A DNA stretch of 24,837 nucleotides from Oligosphaeraceae bacterium (GCA_012515455.1 JAAYYJ010000180.1:1-24837); one strand, 5' to 3'. Shown: positions 6,638 through 15,188, counted from the stretch's first letter. Program-made: numbers and translations. Notes: generated by a model from the letters alone, not told the origin.

Positions 6638-7862
6638 GGTCACGCCGACTGCTGTTGCGCCGCCAGTCGTGAGTCTGGCAGCCGTACCCGGATATGATGA
6701 TTTCCCGCTGCTGCTCTCGCGCTTACGGGAGGCCCTGCAGGCACTGGGCGGTATGGGTGCGTTTGTGCAGCCGGGGCAGCGGGTTTTGCTGAAAGTCAAT
6801 CTGGTGGCTCCAGCGCGTCCGGAACAGGCGGTGACTACCCATCCGGCGGTATTGCGCGCCGTGGTCAGGCTGGTGCAGGAGGCCGGCGGTATTGCCTGTG
6901 TCGGTGATGGCCCTGGGGTCGGCGACACGCGCACCGCGATGGCGGTGGGGGGATTGCTGGCGGTAGTGCAGGAGGAGGGTGCGGAGCTGCTGGAATTCGA
7001 CCAGACCGCGGTGTTCGAGAATCTCTCCAACCGGGTCGGCAAGCGCTTGTCGCTGTGCCGGCATCTGCAGGACTGTCAGGTATTGATCAGCCTGCCCAAA
7101 CTCAAAACTCATGTCCAGATGGCCTTCACCGGCGCGCTGAAAAACCAGTTCGGGCTGATTCCCGGTTCCGCCAAAGGGCAGCTGCATTTTCGCTTTCAGG
7201 ACCGTAACCGCCTGGCGGATTACCTGCTGGATATCAACCGCACCGCCCGCCCGGCCCTGGCTATTATGGATGCTATAGTCGGCATGGAGGGACCCGGCCC
7301 CAGCGGCGGGACGCCGCGGCAGATCGGGGCCTTGATTGTCGGAGCTGATTTGCCCGCAGTGGATGTGGTCGCTTGCACCTTGATTGGCCTCGATCCGGAC
7401 TCTAACCCCCTGAATCTGGCGGCCCGACGCTGTGCGTACGGCACTACCCGGCTGGCAGAAATCCGCCTGGCGGGTGCGCCGCTGGCGGATTTGCAGGTGC
7501 ACGATTATCAGCTGGTGCAGGCGCCGGTGAATATCCTGCGGATTCTGCCGCTGCCGGCGCCGGTTTTGCGCTGGCTGCGGCGGCAGCTTTCACCGCGGCC
7601 CAGCATTGACCACCGCAAATGCATATTATGCCGGCGCTGTGCCAACGGCTGCCCGGTCTCTCCGCCGGCCATACATCCGGAGGCTGCTCCGGGGCAGGAC
7701 ATCGATGAACAGACCTGCATCCGCTGCTACTGCTGCCACGAATTCTGTCCAGTCAAGGCTATCGATTTGCGGAGGAGCCGCCTGGACCGCTGCTTGCGGC
7801 TTAATTCTCTGGCTAATAAATTATCGCGGCTGCTGGGGCGGGTGGTAGCGCTCTGGCGCTGA
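6630..7862 (+). CDS. DUF362 protein with C-terminal double [4Fe-4S] ferredoxin domain
   Basis: This 410-aa protein has the DUF362 domain over about residues 12-300, with the characteristic blocks VLLKVNLV (52-59), VGDGPGVGDT (91-100), LPKLKTHVQMAFTGALKN (155-172) and IMDAIVGMEGPGP (212-224). A ferredoxin module follows with two canonical clusters: C331-x2-C334-x2-C337-x3-C341-P and C363-x2-C366-x2-C369-x3-C373-P. No member function is firmly known to me; the domain pair implies electron transfer, probably cytoplasmic. The ATG overlaps the stop of the membrane protein gene by 8 bases. Upstream pyrK adds a second iron-sulfur flavoprotein to the run. The C-terminus is basic and hydrophobic (residues 388-409) and could touch the membrane. 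Confidence 0.9.
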   Translation: MPEVTPTAVAPPVVSLAAVPGYDDFPLLLSRLREALQALGGMGAFVQPGQRVLLKVNLVAPARPEQAVTTHPAVLRAVVRLVQEAGGIACVGDGPGVGDTRTAMAVGGLLAVVQEEGAELLEFDQTAVFENLSNRVGKRLSLCRHLQDCQVLISLPKLKTHVQMAFTGALKNQFGLIPGSAKGQLHFRFQDRNRLADYLLDINRTARPALAIMDAIVGMEGPGPSGGTPRQIGALIVGADLPAVDVVACTLIGLDPDSNPLNLAARRCAYGTTRLAEIRLAGAPLADLQVHDYQLVQAPVNILRILPLPAPVLRWLRRQLSPRPSIDHRKCILCRRCANGCPVSPPAIHPEAAPGQDIDEQTCIRCYCCHEFCPVKAIDLRRSRLDRCLRLNSLANKLSRLLGRVVALWR

Positions 7863-7878
7863 AGATATCCAGGAGCGA

Positions 7879-8067
7879 TTATGGCTGTTGCCTGGGGCGG
7901 TCCTGCCGCAGCAGATATCTGGCTGAGACGACTCTGGGACGGCCATTGCGGCCGGCGACTACCGCCTTGTGCCCGAGTTTAGCTTTCAAGATTAATTCTT
8001 CCAACACGGTCTGACGCAAAATTTCCAACGCGATTTGCGAATTTTTCTGAGTATTACTGTTGACCAT
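7879..8067 (-). CDS. Small protein paired with zeta-like toxin, possible antitoxin
   Basis: A 62-aa protein with a helical N-terminal half (about 8-31, Leu-rich) and a central GHKAVVAGRNGRPRVVSARYLL block that looks like a short beta-hairpin followed by a helix. It begins only 3 bases after the toxin stop and its ribosome site AGGAG lies inside the toxin's last codons, so the two are co-translated. Similar small genes accompany zeta-toxin-like genes in other bacteria, as far as I recall, with the toxin first; their antitoxin role is inferred, not shown. It does not look like epsilon or PezA. Confidence 0.7.
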   Translation of the reverse strand: MVNSNTQKNSQIALEILRQTVLEELILKAKLGHKAVVAGRNGRPRVVSARYLLRQDRPRQQP

Positions 8068-8070
8068 TGG

Positions 8071-8646
8071 CTAAATCTCCTGCATAAGGCGAAAAGTCTT
8101 CTGGTTGTGGATATTCAAGCCCAGCTGATCGGCGACAAAAATCAGAGTTGGATTGGTCTCTGAGTTATCGAAACAGTGCACTTCGGTACAGACTGGGATA
8201 AAGGCGAAGAGGTTCCGGACGCTGCGCGGGTAGCGCCGGCGGATGGTGGCGGGGGGGACGTCATGGCCGCCCTGCGCGACGCGCTGAGCCACTCTCGACG
8301 TAGCGATTTCCAAGCTGTGAATGAACAGGTAATACAAGATCACCCTCCAGCCGTCGCGTCGCCAGGCTTCGATTTTAGGCAGGAAGCTGATTCCTGACAA
8401 GGTGGTCTCGAAGGCGAAATCCACCCTGCGGGCGATGTTCTCGCTGATCATCTGCAGGAACAGCTTACTGGCCGGCACAATCGCCGCCTTGGAATCAAGC
8501 GGCGAGATGCCGGCAGCAATGGAATCGGAGTTCAGAAAATTCTGGCAAATCGCAATCTGGGGCAGGAAGCGCAGCGCGAAGCTGGTCTTGCCGGCGCCGT
8601 TCGGCCCTGCGATGATGTAACAAGTTGGAGGCTGCCCGACGCACAT
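8071..8646 (-). CDS. Zeta-toxin-like ATP/GTP-binding kinase
   Basis: This 191-aa P-loop protein resembles zeta toxins/UDP-sugar kinases, which phosphorylate UDP-N-acetylglucosamine-type substrates and block wall synthesis. It has Walker A GPNGAGKTS (14-22), the substrate-side Asp41 in LNSDSIA, the E80-T-T-L-S-G block and the family signature RVAQRVAQGGHDVP (118-131) with the conserved arginines and His128. The ATG at 8646 is chosen because the domain starts directly after it; the frame extends upstream to 8805 only as basic low-complexity sequence. The ribosome site is poor. A small partner gene follows after 3 bases. It could also be a housekeeping kinase of the same fold rather than a toxin. 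Confidence 0.85.
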   Translation of the reverse strand: MCVGQPPTCYIIAGPNGAGKTSFALRFLPQIAICQNFLNSDSIAAGISPLDSKAAIVPASKLFLQMISENIARRVDFAFETTLSGISFLPKIEAWRRDGWRVILYYLFIHSLEIATSRVAQRVAQGGHDVPPATIRRRYPRSVRNLFAFIPVCTEVHCFDNSETNPTLIFVADQLGLNIHNQKTFRLMQEI

Positions 8647-8675
8647 CCCTGGTACCCTGACTCTGAAATGAGACA

Positions 8676-8703
8676 AATATAACCCGGTTTCAAATTTTTG
8701 CCA
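8676..8703 (-). promoter_or_regulatory. Putative promoter of the toxin gene pair
   Basis: On the minus strand TGGCAA (8703-8698) and TATATT (8681-8676) are 16 bases apart and about 30 bases before the toxin ATG, leaving a short leader. Confidence 0.35.
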
Positions 8704-8792
8704 GAGCGGTGTGCGGAATGGCGCAGTCTTTTTTTCCTTGCGGCGCCGGGCCTGTTTTTGCCGCCTGGGCGGTTGTTTCGTGCGGGCTGTAC

Positions 8793-8820
8793 TTGCAAAG
8801 AACAAAAAAAGGATTACCTT
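8793..8820 (+). promoter_or_regulatory. Putative promoter of nitroreductase-rnhC
   Basis: TTGCAA (8793-8798) and TACCTT (8815-8820) are 16 bases apart, about 55 bases before the nitroreductase start. The -10 is weak; a TTTAAT nearby is too far from the -35. Confidence 0.25.
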
Positions 8821-8874
8821 TTAATTTGCCTTAGAGCGTTTCTCTGTCCCTGAATTCAAGCCAGGAGTACTATG

Positions 8875-9513
8875 ATGAACCGGAAAACCATGGTCATAAT
8901 CCATATTTTGGGAGCAGTAATGATGGGAAATATCTTCGCCCAGGAAGTGAAACTGCCAGCACCGGACCGGACCGGCGGCAAGCCGCTGATGCAGGCCTTG
9001 AATGAGCGCCGCAGCACGCGGGCGTTCAAGCCCGAAGCACTGTCCCTGCAGCATCTCGGCGATTTGCTGTGGGCTGCCTGGGGGTACAACCGTGAGGATA
9101 AGCGCACCGCGCCTACTGCCGTCAATACCCAGGAAATCGATCTGTATGTGGTCAAGGCGGATGGCGTCTGGCGCTACGATGCCCGTCAGCACGCCCTGAT
9201 CCGGCAGGATGACCAGGATCGCCGGGCGGCCACCGGCACCCAGCCGTATGTGGCCGGTGCGCCCGTGAATCTGGTTTTTGTGGCCGATGCCACCCGGGTC
9301 AACCGGCCGGGCTACGTGGAGAAATGGTCGGCGGTCAATGCCGCGATGATGGCTCAGAACGTTTACCTCTACTGCGCCTCAGTGGGGTTGGGTGGTGTAG
9401 TGCGTGGTGCTTTTGACGGTAAGGCGGTGGGCGAAGCGCTGAAACTGCCGGCCGGGCACAGTCCCGTACTCTGCTTTTCCGCTGGCTGGCCCCAGGAACA
9501 GCCGGCGCCATAA
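8875..9513 (+). CDS. Exported nitroreductase-family (SagB-like) flavoprotein
   Basis: This 212-aa protein has a signal-peptide-like N-terminus (residues 1-22, ending NIFA before QE), so it is probably periplasmic or membrane-tethered. The mature part is a nitroreductase fold with FMN-contact motifs RRSTRAF (45-51), TAPTAVNTQE (78-87) and GLGGVVRG (171-178). The arrangement is like the small SagB-type/thiazole-oxidase branch, but exported forms of unknown substrate are common in anaerobes. AGGAG lies seven bases before ATG 8875; ATG 8872 is four bases from it and would add one Met. rnhC starts 7 bases after its stop, so they share a transcript without an obvious functional link. Confidence 0.85.
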   Translation: MNRKTMVIIHILGAVMMGNIFAQEVKLPAPDRTGGKPLMQALNERRSTRAFKPEALSLQHLGDLLWAAWGYNREDKRTAPTAVNTQEIDLYVVKADGVWRYDARQHALIRQDDQDRRAATGTQPYVAGAPVNLVFVADATRVNRPGYVEKWSAVNAAMMAQNVYLYCASVGLGGVVRGAFDGKAVGEALKLPAGHSPVLCFSAGWPQEQPAP

Positions 9514-9520
9514 CCAGCCC

Positions 9521-10438
9521 ATGAGTAAAAGCAGCACTTATGTCACGACCCTCACGCCGGCTCAGATAAAGCAGCTGCAGGAAATACTGCTCGCACGCGG
9601 CTGGCTCTTCGAGGACCTGCAGTATGCACACTGGCGGGCCAAGTCCGGCAAGAGCAATGTGGTCGCCTATCAATCCGGCCGGGTCACGGTGCAGGGTCCG
9701 GAAATGGCTGAACTGGTGCAGTTCACCCTGGAGCCGGAAATACTCAAGGAAGCACGTTTCGGCTACGAGACGGAATGGGCGGCCGAGGATAACCCTGCGA
9801 TGTTCCAGCCTCACGCCGGCATCGACGAGAGCGGCAAGGGCGATTTCTTCGGTCCGCTGGTGATCGCCTGCTGCTACAGCGATGGTGACATCGCCCGCAA
9901 ACTGCTGGCGGCGGGGGTCACGGACTCGAAAGCCATCGGCAGCGACAAGCGCATCGCCGAGCTGGCCAAGGTGATTCGCGACACCGTGGCTGGCCGCTGC
10001 AGCGTGGTAGTGATCGGCCCGGCGGCATACAACCGGATGTACGATTCTTTTCAGAACCTGAACCGGCTGCTGGCCTGGGGACACGCCCGGGCCCTGGAAA
10101 ATCTCCTGGCCAAGGTTCCGGATTGTCCGCGGGCGATTTCGGACCAGTTCGGTCGTAAGGAGAACGTCCTGCGGGCCTTGCAGGAGCGTGGCCGGGCGAT
10201 TGTTCTGGAGCAGCATCCCCGGGCCGAGGCTGATGTGGCGGTGGCGGCGGCTTCCATTCTGGCCCGGGATGAGTTTGTCCGCCGTCTGGACCAGTTGGGC
10301 CGTCCTTATGGCCTGGTACTGCCCAAAGGCGCTGGTCCTCTGGTTTTGGAGCGCGGGCGGGAGCTGCTGGCGCAAGCGGGGCGGGAGTCCTTGCCCGGTG
10401 TGGCGAAGATGCATTTCAAGACCGCCGCCCAGCTGTAG
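9521..10438 (+). CDS. rnhC: Ribonuclease HIII
   Basis: This 305-aa enzyme cuts the RNA strand of RNA/DNA hybrids. The N-terminal ~90 residues form the TBP-like substrate-binding domain that separates RNase HIII from HII. The catalytic domain has GIDESGKGDFFGPL (100-113) with D102 and E103, SDQF with D208, and EADVAVAAASILARDEF with D238, which match the D-E-D-D set of Geobacillus RNase HIII. Length is normal for the family. The ATG follows the nitroreductase stop by 7 bases. RNase HIII is frequent in Firmicutes and Chlamydiae-PVC lineages, and supports the lineage guess. Confidence 0.95.
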   Translation: MSKSSTYVTTLTPAQIKQLQEILLARGWLFEDLQYAHWRAKSGKSNVVAYQSGRVTVQGPEMAELVQFTLEPEILKEARFGYETEWAAEDNPAMFQPHAGIDESGKGDFFGPLVIACCYSDGDIARKLLAAGVTDSKAIGSDKRIAELAKVIRDTVAGRCSVVVIGPAAYNRMYDSFQNLNRLLAWGHARALENLLAKVPDCPRAISDQFGRKENVLRALQERGRAIVLEQHPRAEADVAVAAASILARDEFVRRLDQLGRPYGLVLPKGAGPLVLERGRELLAQAGRESLPGVAKMHFKTAAQL

Positions 10439-10518
10439 CCCGGGCCTGCGCGAGTGGGCTGGCAGGCATATTCCCTCAGCGGCGTTGATAACCCGAATAC
10501 AAGCGAAAGGAAAACACC

Positions 10519-11574
10519 ATGACAAAGAAAGTCAGGATTGGGCTGATTGGCCTGGGATTTATGGGTACCACGCATTACCGCATTTACGGCAGCCTGCCCG
10601 ATGCCCAGGTGGTTGCGGTCGCCGATATCAATCCGGCCCGCCGTCGTGGTGACATCAGCACAGTGTGGGGGAATATCGGCAACTTCGACAACTCGGTGCC
10701 CTTCGATTTCAGCCAGGTCCAGACCTACGCCAGCGGTCTGGAATTGATTCAGCAGGCCGAGGTGGACGTGATTGACATCTGCGTGCCTACGCCCTGGCAC
10801 AAGGAATTCATTGTGGCGGCGCTGGCTGCGGGGCGGCATGTCTTTTCCGAGAAGCCGCTCTGCCGCGATCTGGGGCAGATGGAGGAGATCGTCGCGGCGG
10901 TCAAAGCGAGCGGGAAGTTCTTCAACGTCGGCCTGTGCATCCGGGCCTGGCCGGAATACCGCCATGCCCAGCAAATGTACCGGGCCGGGAAATTCGGTGC
11001 GCTCAAATGCGCGAGCTTCAGGCGGCTCTCGCCCACTGCGGATGGCGGCGGTGCCTGGGAGAACTGGTTCTGCAAATTTGATCTCTGCGGCGGTGCCCTG
11101 CTGGATATGCACATGCATGACGCCGATGTAGTGCGGTATTTCTTCGGTCCCCCCAAGGCGGTGACAGCTTTCGGGGCCAAGGGTCTGCGCAGCGACTGCA
11201 GCGTCGACCATGTGGTGGCCAATTACGATTACGGTGACGGGACACTGGTGTGTGCAGAAGGCGGCTGGGGCTTTGAGAAAACCGTGCCTTTCGAGATGAG
11301 TTTCATCATCCAGTGCGAGAAAGCCACCATCCAGCTCAGTCATACCGGCTACAAAATCCACTGGCAGGACGGCACAGTGGCGAGCCCCCAGGTCAGCGAC
11401 CCGGCCTTGCCCACCGGCTGGCATCAGGAGCTGGCCTATTTTGTGGATTGTGTGAAGAACAACACCCCGCCGGTGCAGTACCAGAATCTGGCCGAAGTGG
11501 TCGATTCCTTCAAGCTGATTATGGCGGAACAGCAGTCGGTTGACGAAAAACGTACTGTGCAAATCAAATACTGA
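10519..11574 (+). CDS. Gfo/Idh/MocA-family NAD(P)-dependent oxidoreductase
   Basis: This 351-aa protein oxidises or reduces a sugar, inositol or related polyol. The Rossmann fold begins at residue 5 with IGLIGLGFMG; EKP (111-113) is the family's catalytic-lysine motif; GGALLDMHMHD (191-201) is the conserved Gly-Gly...Asp...His block of the C-terminal domain. AAGGA lies 9 bases before the ATG. There is no signal peptide. The next gene, 51 bases downstream, is a large secreted glycosidase-like protein, so the pair may handle release and oxidation of one sugar. Substrate cannot be assigned. Confidence 0.92.
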   Translation: MTKKVRIGLIGLGFMGTTHYRIYGSLPDAQVVAVADINPARRRGDISTVWGNIGNFDNSVPFDFSQVQTYASGLELIQQAEVDVIDICVPTPWHKEFIVAALAAGRHVFSEKPLCRDLGQMEEIVAAVKASGKFFNVGLCIRAWPEYRHAQQMYRAGKFGALKCASFRRLSPTADGGGAWENWFCKFDLCGGALLDMHMHDADVVRYFFGPPKAVTAFGAKGLRSDCSVDHVVANYDYGDGTLVCAEGGWGFEKTVPFEMSFIIQCEKATIQLSHTGYKIHWQDGTVASPQVSDPALPTGWHQELAYFVDCVKNNTPPVQYQNLAEVVDSFKLIMAEQQSVDEKRTVQIKY

Positions 11575-11584
11575 GTTGGCACCG

Positions 11585-11602
11585 GGCAGGCTGGTCCCTG
11601 CC
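11585..11602 (+). terminator. Stem-loop between Gfo/Idh and large secreted protein
   Basis: GGCAGG (11585-11590) pairs with CCTGCC (11597-11602) over a 6-base loop, followed by ATTATT rather than a T tract. It may attenuate read-through or simply separate the two messages. Confidence 0.3.
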
Positions 11603-11625
11603 ATTATTCCCAAGGAGAGATGTCG

Positions 11626-14600
11626 ATGAGAATTACTCTGATTGCCCTGTTGTGCTGTGCCGGATGGTTGCAAGCCGCGTTCGAAAGCGGCGGGGTCTCC
11701 ATCGATTTTTCCCTGTATGGTCCCCGGAAAGTCCAGCCCGGGGGTGAGAATTTGCTGGTCAATGGATCTTTCGAGGGTGCGGAGGTTACTCTGTCCGGTG
11801 GCCCTGGTCCGGGCCAGTGGCGCGGCCATGCGCACGTTCATGCCGGGACAAACACCCCGGAGATAGTCGCTTTCCGGCAGGAAGTATCCTCGAAGTCGCA
11901 ACGGCGTATTGTGTCGGAGAGTCCGGCTGCGGGCCAGAACTGCGCCGCGATTCTGACCCCGGACAATCTCCGGAACCGGTTCAAGCCACTGCCGATGATC
12001 TCGAACAAAATTTCCCAGTTCGTGGCGATTGTGCCTGTGGAGCGGGCCAGCAAGTACCGCTTGAGCTTTCAATCTCGGGGGCGTCATTATCAGTCTCCGA
12101 TTCTCAGCACCTTGAGTGTTTTCGTGACCATGGAGAAGAAGTCTCCGGAGACGGGGCGCTATGCGCAGACCAAAGAAACCGCCCAGCATCGCTTCACCTT
12201 GGACAACGAATGGCAGACGCACAGCATCGATTTGCTGGTGCCGCCCGGCAGCGAACGCCTGGATTTCACCTTCGCGCTCTATGGCCTCGGCGAATGCTAC
12301 CTCGATGAAATTGCCCTAGTCGCCCAGGAATTGTCGAGCGGGATCGACGTACGACTGCATCCGGCCCAGGAACTCGACCAAATCTACGCCCTCGGCGAAG
12401 GGCTGCCCGGATCGCTGGACTTCACCTTCCAGAGCGAAGGCGAACTGCAGCGCAAAGCATTGCAGCTGCTGGTCGCGCTGCCGCCAGGATTCACCCTAAT
12501 TGACCAGCGCGACCTGAATCCCCTGCTGGACAGCACCCCGCTGCCCGACGGCGGCACGCTCTGCCGGTTCAATTTGCAGCGTTTTCCGAAGGTGGCCTTC
12601 AAGGATTACTACCTGAGTCAGGCGGCGGCGATCCTGGTCAAAAGCAGCCATAGCGCATCAGACCGGCTCTTCCCGGCGCAGTACTGGCTGGAGGACGGGG
12701 ACTGGAAGGGGAGCAAAAAGGATTTCAATTTCCAGATCATCCCGGCGGTGCAGGCGGAGCGGCCGAAGCGTTTTCGCTCGGCGGCCATGGTCGGCCATGA
12801 ATTCACCTATACTGCCGGCGGCGCGGGCAATCAGGCTTTTGCGGATTTCTATCTGGGCACCGGCATGAGTTGTATTCACGGCGCACCGGCGCAGGTGGCT
12901 AAAATCCTGCAGGCCGCGGGCATCATCCGCTACAAGGGCCACTATTATCTGGCCAACGGCTTTCGCATTGGTCCCGGAAACTTTACTGAGGAAGCGAAAT
13001 TCCGGATGGTTGACGGCAATCCTTATCCGCGCAAGATTTGTCCGGTCGAGGTCTACAAGCGGGGCGAGTACTACCGCAGCCAAGTCGAGCCCATGCTGGA
13101 AAAAGAGCTGGTGACTGACGACCTCACGGATAATTTCATGTCCAACTGGGAGCCCTATTATCTGGACGGGAAGGGCTGTTTTTGTGAGCGCTGCCGCGAG
13201 GAGTTCGTGGCCTTCATGCCCCAGGAGGACCCGGCCAAAATCCGGTCCAGCTGGCCTCAGAACACCATCAAGGAGTATGGTGAGAAATGGATGAAATTCC
13301 GCAGCTGGCAGCACGGCCAGCTGGTGATCACTCTGGAGAAAAGCATCAATTCTCTGGGTAAGAAGCTGGGCAAGGACTCGCATTTCGTGCCGGAGATTTC
13401 CTGGAACTGCATGATGAAACACGGCAATGCCTACTGCAAGCAGTACAACGTGCTGGACTACATGCACGATCTGCCCTGGATTGAACCCTGGGGGCCGTAT
13501 TTCGTCTATCGCTACAGCCAGGTCTACAAATATTATCCTGCCAATCACCTGATTACCTACCTGGCCGCCGGGCAGATGAAGGATTTCGCCCGCGAGAATA
13601 CCGCTGCGGGGCAGAACCAGCCCAAGCTGATCGCGTTCCCGCACGGCAGCCAGGGCAATGACTGGATCACCGAGCCGGAGGCCATCGCCAACGAAGTGCT
13701 GAGTTTCTTCCTGCAGGGCTGGGAGGGCGCTTTCAGTTACTATTTCCCGCGCGGATACGACTACCGCTACTGGAGCGAATGGGCGAAGGTCAACACCATT
13801 ATCGCCCGGCATGAGGACTTCGTCTATGACGGTCAGCCGAGCGACAGCCAAGTCGAGGTTCAGCCCCTGACACCGCTGCTGGAAAATCTCTACTACCCGC
13901 CAGTCTGGGCCGAGGGCGAGGGATTTATCGGCAAGGTGCCGGGATTGCATAAACAGGGCATCTTGCAGACCAAGGCCTTCCGCCTCCAGGACCGGTACCT
14001 GGTCGCAGTGGGAAATTTCTGGCAGCGCGGCGAAGTCTTCTTCCGTCTGAAAGTCAAGGACCTGCCCCAGGACGTGCGGTACTCGGTCACCACCCCCGCA
14101 GCCGACTGTGGAGCCTTTACGGCGGCAGAGCTCGCAGAGGGAATCCTGCTCCAGGCCGGTGCTCTGCGCTGGCTGTTCGTGACTCTGAGCCCGGCGGCGC
14201 AGAACCGCGCCGCCGGCTTGCCTGGGGTCAGCCAGCAGGACTTGCAGCGCCTGCAAGCCGAGCGCCTGCCCCTCATCCTGGCCGCCTGCCAGGATGAGAA
14301 GGCCCGCTACGAGCGCTATATGGCCCTGGAGGCGGCCGAGAATCCGGTGAATGATTTCAAGAGCATCAAGCCGATGGAGAATGCCGGTGTATCTCTGCAG
14401 GTCGACGCTGAACTGCTGCAGATCAGCACCGCCAAATATCAGCTGTCGGTGGATGCAGGGACGTCGGGGCGGATTACCAACTGGCGCAGTGGCGGTGTCG
14501 ATGTGACGATTGCCGACCCGAAGTTCGGGCTGGGGGTTAATGCTTTTTGGTGGCCGAAGGACGGCGCGGTGGTTTTGATTTCCGGCTATCTGGTCAAGGA

Positions 14601-15144
14601 AGTCAAGAAAGTCGATGATGGTCTGGCAGTGGTGCTTTCCCGCAAACTCTCTCCCCGGGACAACGCGTACCTGGCCGGGCTGGAGTTGACCGTCACGCAG
14701 ACCTTCACCCGCGATGGCGTGACCGTCAATACCGCGATCCAGAATACCCTGGATGACGCGCTGAGCTTCTCATTCCGCTTCCATAACCTGCTCGATTTCT
14801 TCCAGGTCAAAGATAAGATTGCGGGGAAGGCCACTTTCGCCGATGGTGCGGTCTTTACGCGCGATTTCTTTGAGAAGCTGTTCCAGTTTGCCGAGCCGGA
14901 CAGCGATCTGGAGAAAGCGTTCCGGATGGACAAGGTCTTCAAGACCACCAGCAATACCCTGACTGTCACCGCTCCCTGGACGACACTGCAGCTGACCGCG
15001 GAAGTGCCGGCTGATAAACTGCAGTGCTATGTCTTCTGGGACAGCGTCAAACAGAATACTTCCACCTTTGAACCGATTTTCAAGAAGACCATCCTGCCCC
15101 CGGGCGGGAAAGTGGAATATTACACCCGCTGGACGCTGAAATAA
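11626..15144 (+). CDS. Large secreted glycoside-hydrolase-like protein, family unassigned
   Basis: This 1172-aa protein has a signal peptide (about 1-17, ending WLQA). Next comes a beta-rich, carbohydrate-binding-like domain (about 40-225, from NLLVNGSFE to ECYLDEIALV) and another beta domain to about 350. A central part, about 370-715, reads like an alpha/beta barrel: NWEPYYLDGKGCFCERC (506-522) has a candidate acid Glu after a beta strand and a tight Cys cluster; EISWNC (about 590) has a second candidate Glu; FFLQGWEGAFSYYFPRGYD closes it. A beta sandwich (about 740-855), a helical linker and a C-terminal beta-sandwich resembling mutarotase-like domains (935-1172) follow. I cannot name a CAZy family. 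ATG 11626 is eight bases from AAGGAG; ATG 11620 is only two bases away. It follows the Gfo/Idh gene and is convergent with the exonuclease. Confidence 0.85.
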   Translation: MRITLIALLCCAGWLQAAFESGGVSIDFSLYGPRKVQPGGENLLVNGSFEGAEVTLSGGPGPGQWRGHAHVHAGTNTPEIVAFRQEVSSKSQRRIVSESPAAGQNCAAILTPDNLRNRFKPLPMISNKISQFVAIVPVERASKYRLSFQSRGRHYQSPILSTLSVFVTMEKKSPETGRYAQTKETAQHRFTLDNEWQTHSIDLLVPPGSERLDFTFALYGLGECYLDEIALVAQELSSGIDVRLHPAQELDQIYALGEGLPGSLDFTFQSEGELQRKALQLLVALPPGFTLIDQRDLNPLLDSTPLPDGGTLCRFNLQRFPKVAFKDYYLSQAAAILVKSSHSASDRLFPAQYWLEDGDWKGSKKDFNFQIIPAVQAERPKRFRSAAMVGHEFTYTAGGAGNQAFADFYLGTGMSCIHGAPAQVAKILQAAGIIRYKGHYYLANGFRIGPGNFTEEAKFRMVDGNPYPRKICPVEVYKRGEYYRSQVEPMLEKELVTDDLTDNFMSNWEPYYLDGKGCFCERCREEFVAFMPQEDPAKIRSSWPQNTIKEYGEKWMKFRSWQHGQLVITLEKSINSLGKKLGKDSHFVPEISWNCMMKHGNAYCKQYNVLDYMHDLPWIEPWGPYFVYRYSQVYKYYPANHLITYLAAGQMKDFARENTAAGQNQPKLIAFPHGSQGNDWITEPEAIANEVLSFFLQGWEGAFSYYFPRGYDYRYWSEWAKVNTIIARHEDFVYDGQPSDSQVEVQPLTPLLENLYYPPVWAEGEGFIGKVPGLHKQGILQTKAFRLQDRYLVAVGNFWQRGEVFFRLKVKDLPQDVRYSVTTPAADCGAFTAAELAEGILLQAGALRWLFVTLSPAAQNRAAGLPGVSQQDLQRLQAERLPLILAACQDEKARYERYMALEAAENPVNDFKSIKPMENAGVSLQVDAELLQISTAKYQLSVDAGTSGRITNWRSGGVDVTIADPKFGLGVNAFWWPKDGAVVLISGYLVKEVKKVDDGLAVVLSRKLSPRDNAYLAGLELTVTQTFTRDGVTVNTAIQNTLDDALSFSFRFHNLLDFFQVKDKIAGKATFADGAVFTRDFFEKLFQFAEPDSDLEKAFRMDKVFKTTSNTLTVTAPWTTLQLTAEVPADKLQCYVFWDSVKQNTSTFEPIFKKTILPPGGKVEYYTRWTLK

Positions 15145-15146
15145 GC

Positions 15147-15160
15147 GCCGCGAGAGCGGC
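15147..15160. terminator. GNRA-capped hairpin between convergent genes
   Basis: GCCGC (15147-15151), loop GAGA, GCGGC (15156-15160) is a perfect 5-bp GC stem with a GNRA tetraloop, 2 bases after the stop of the large secreted protein and 28 bases from the end of the convergent exonuclease gene. No T tract follows, so it may protect mRNA ends rather than terminate. Confidence 0.35.
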
Positions 15161-15188
15161 CGTGCGGGGTGTGGTACGATGCCGCAGC

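Noticed and set aside
7880..7981. Mini open frame of 33 codons with AGGAG upstream on the plus strand
   Set aside because: It is antisense to the small toxin-partner gene, and its length and composition are what chance would give.
8647..8805. N-terminal extension of the toxin frame
   Set aside because: Basic low-complexity residues, and the promoter-like pair for the toxin lies inside it.
9335..12222. Two overlapping long minus-strand frames (9335-10525 and 10306-12222)
   Set aside because: They mirror rnhC, the Gfo/Idh gene and the start of the large secreted protein; they have no motif and no ribosome site.
12658..14256. Minus-strand open frame of about 530 codons
   Set aside because: Antisense shadow of the large secreted protein; His/Gln/Val-rich without domain features.
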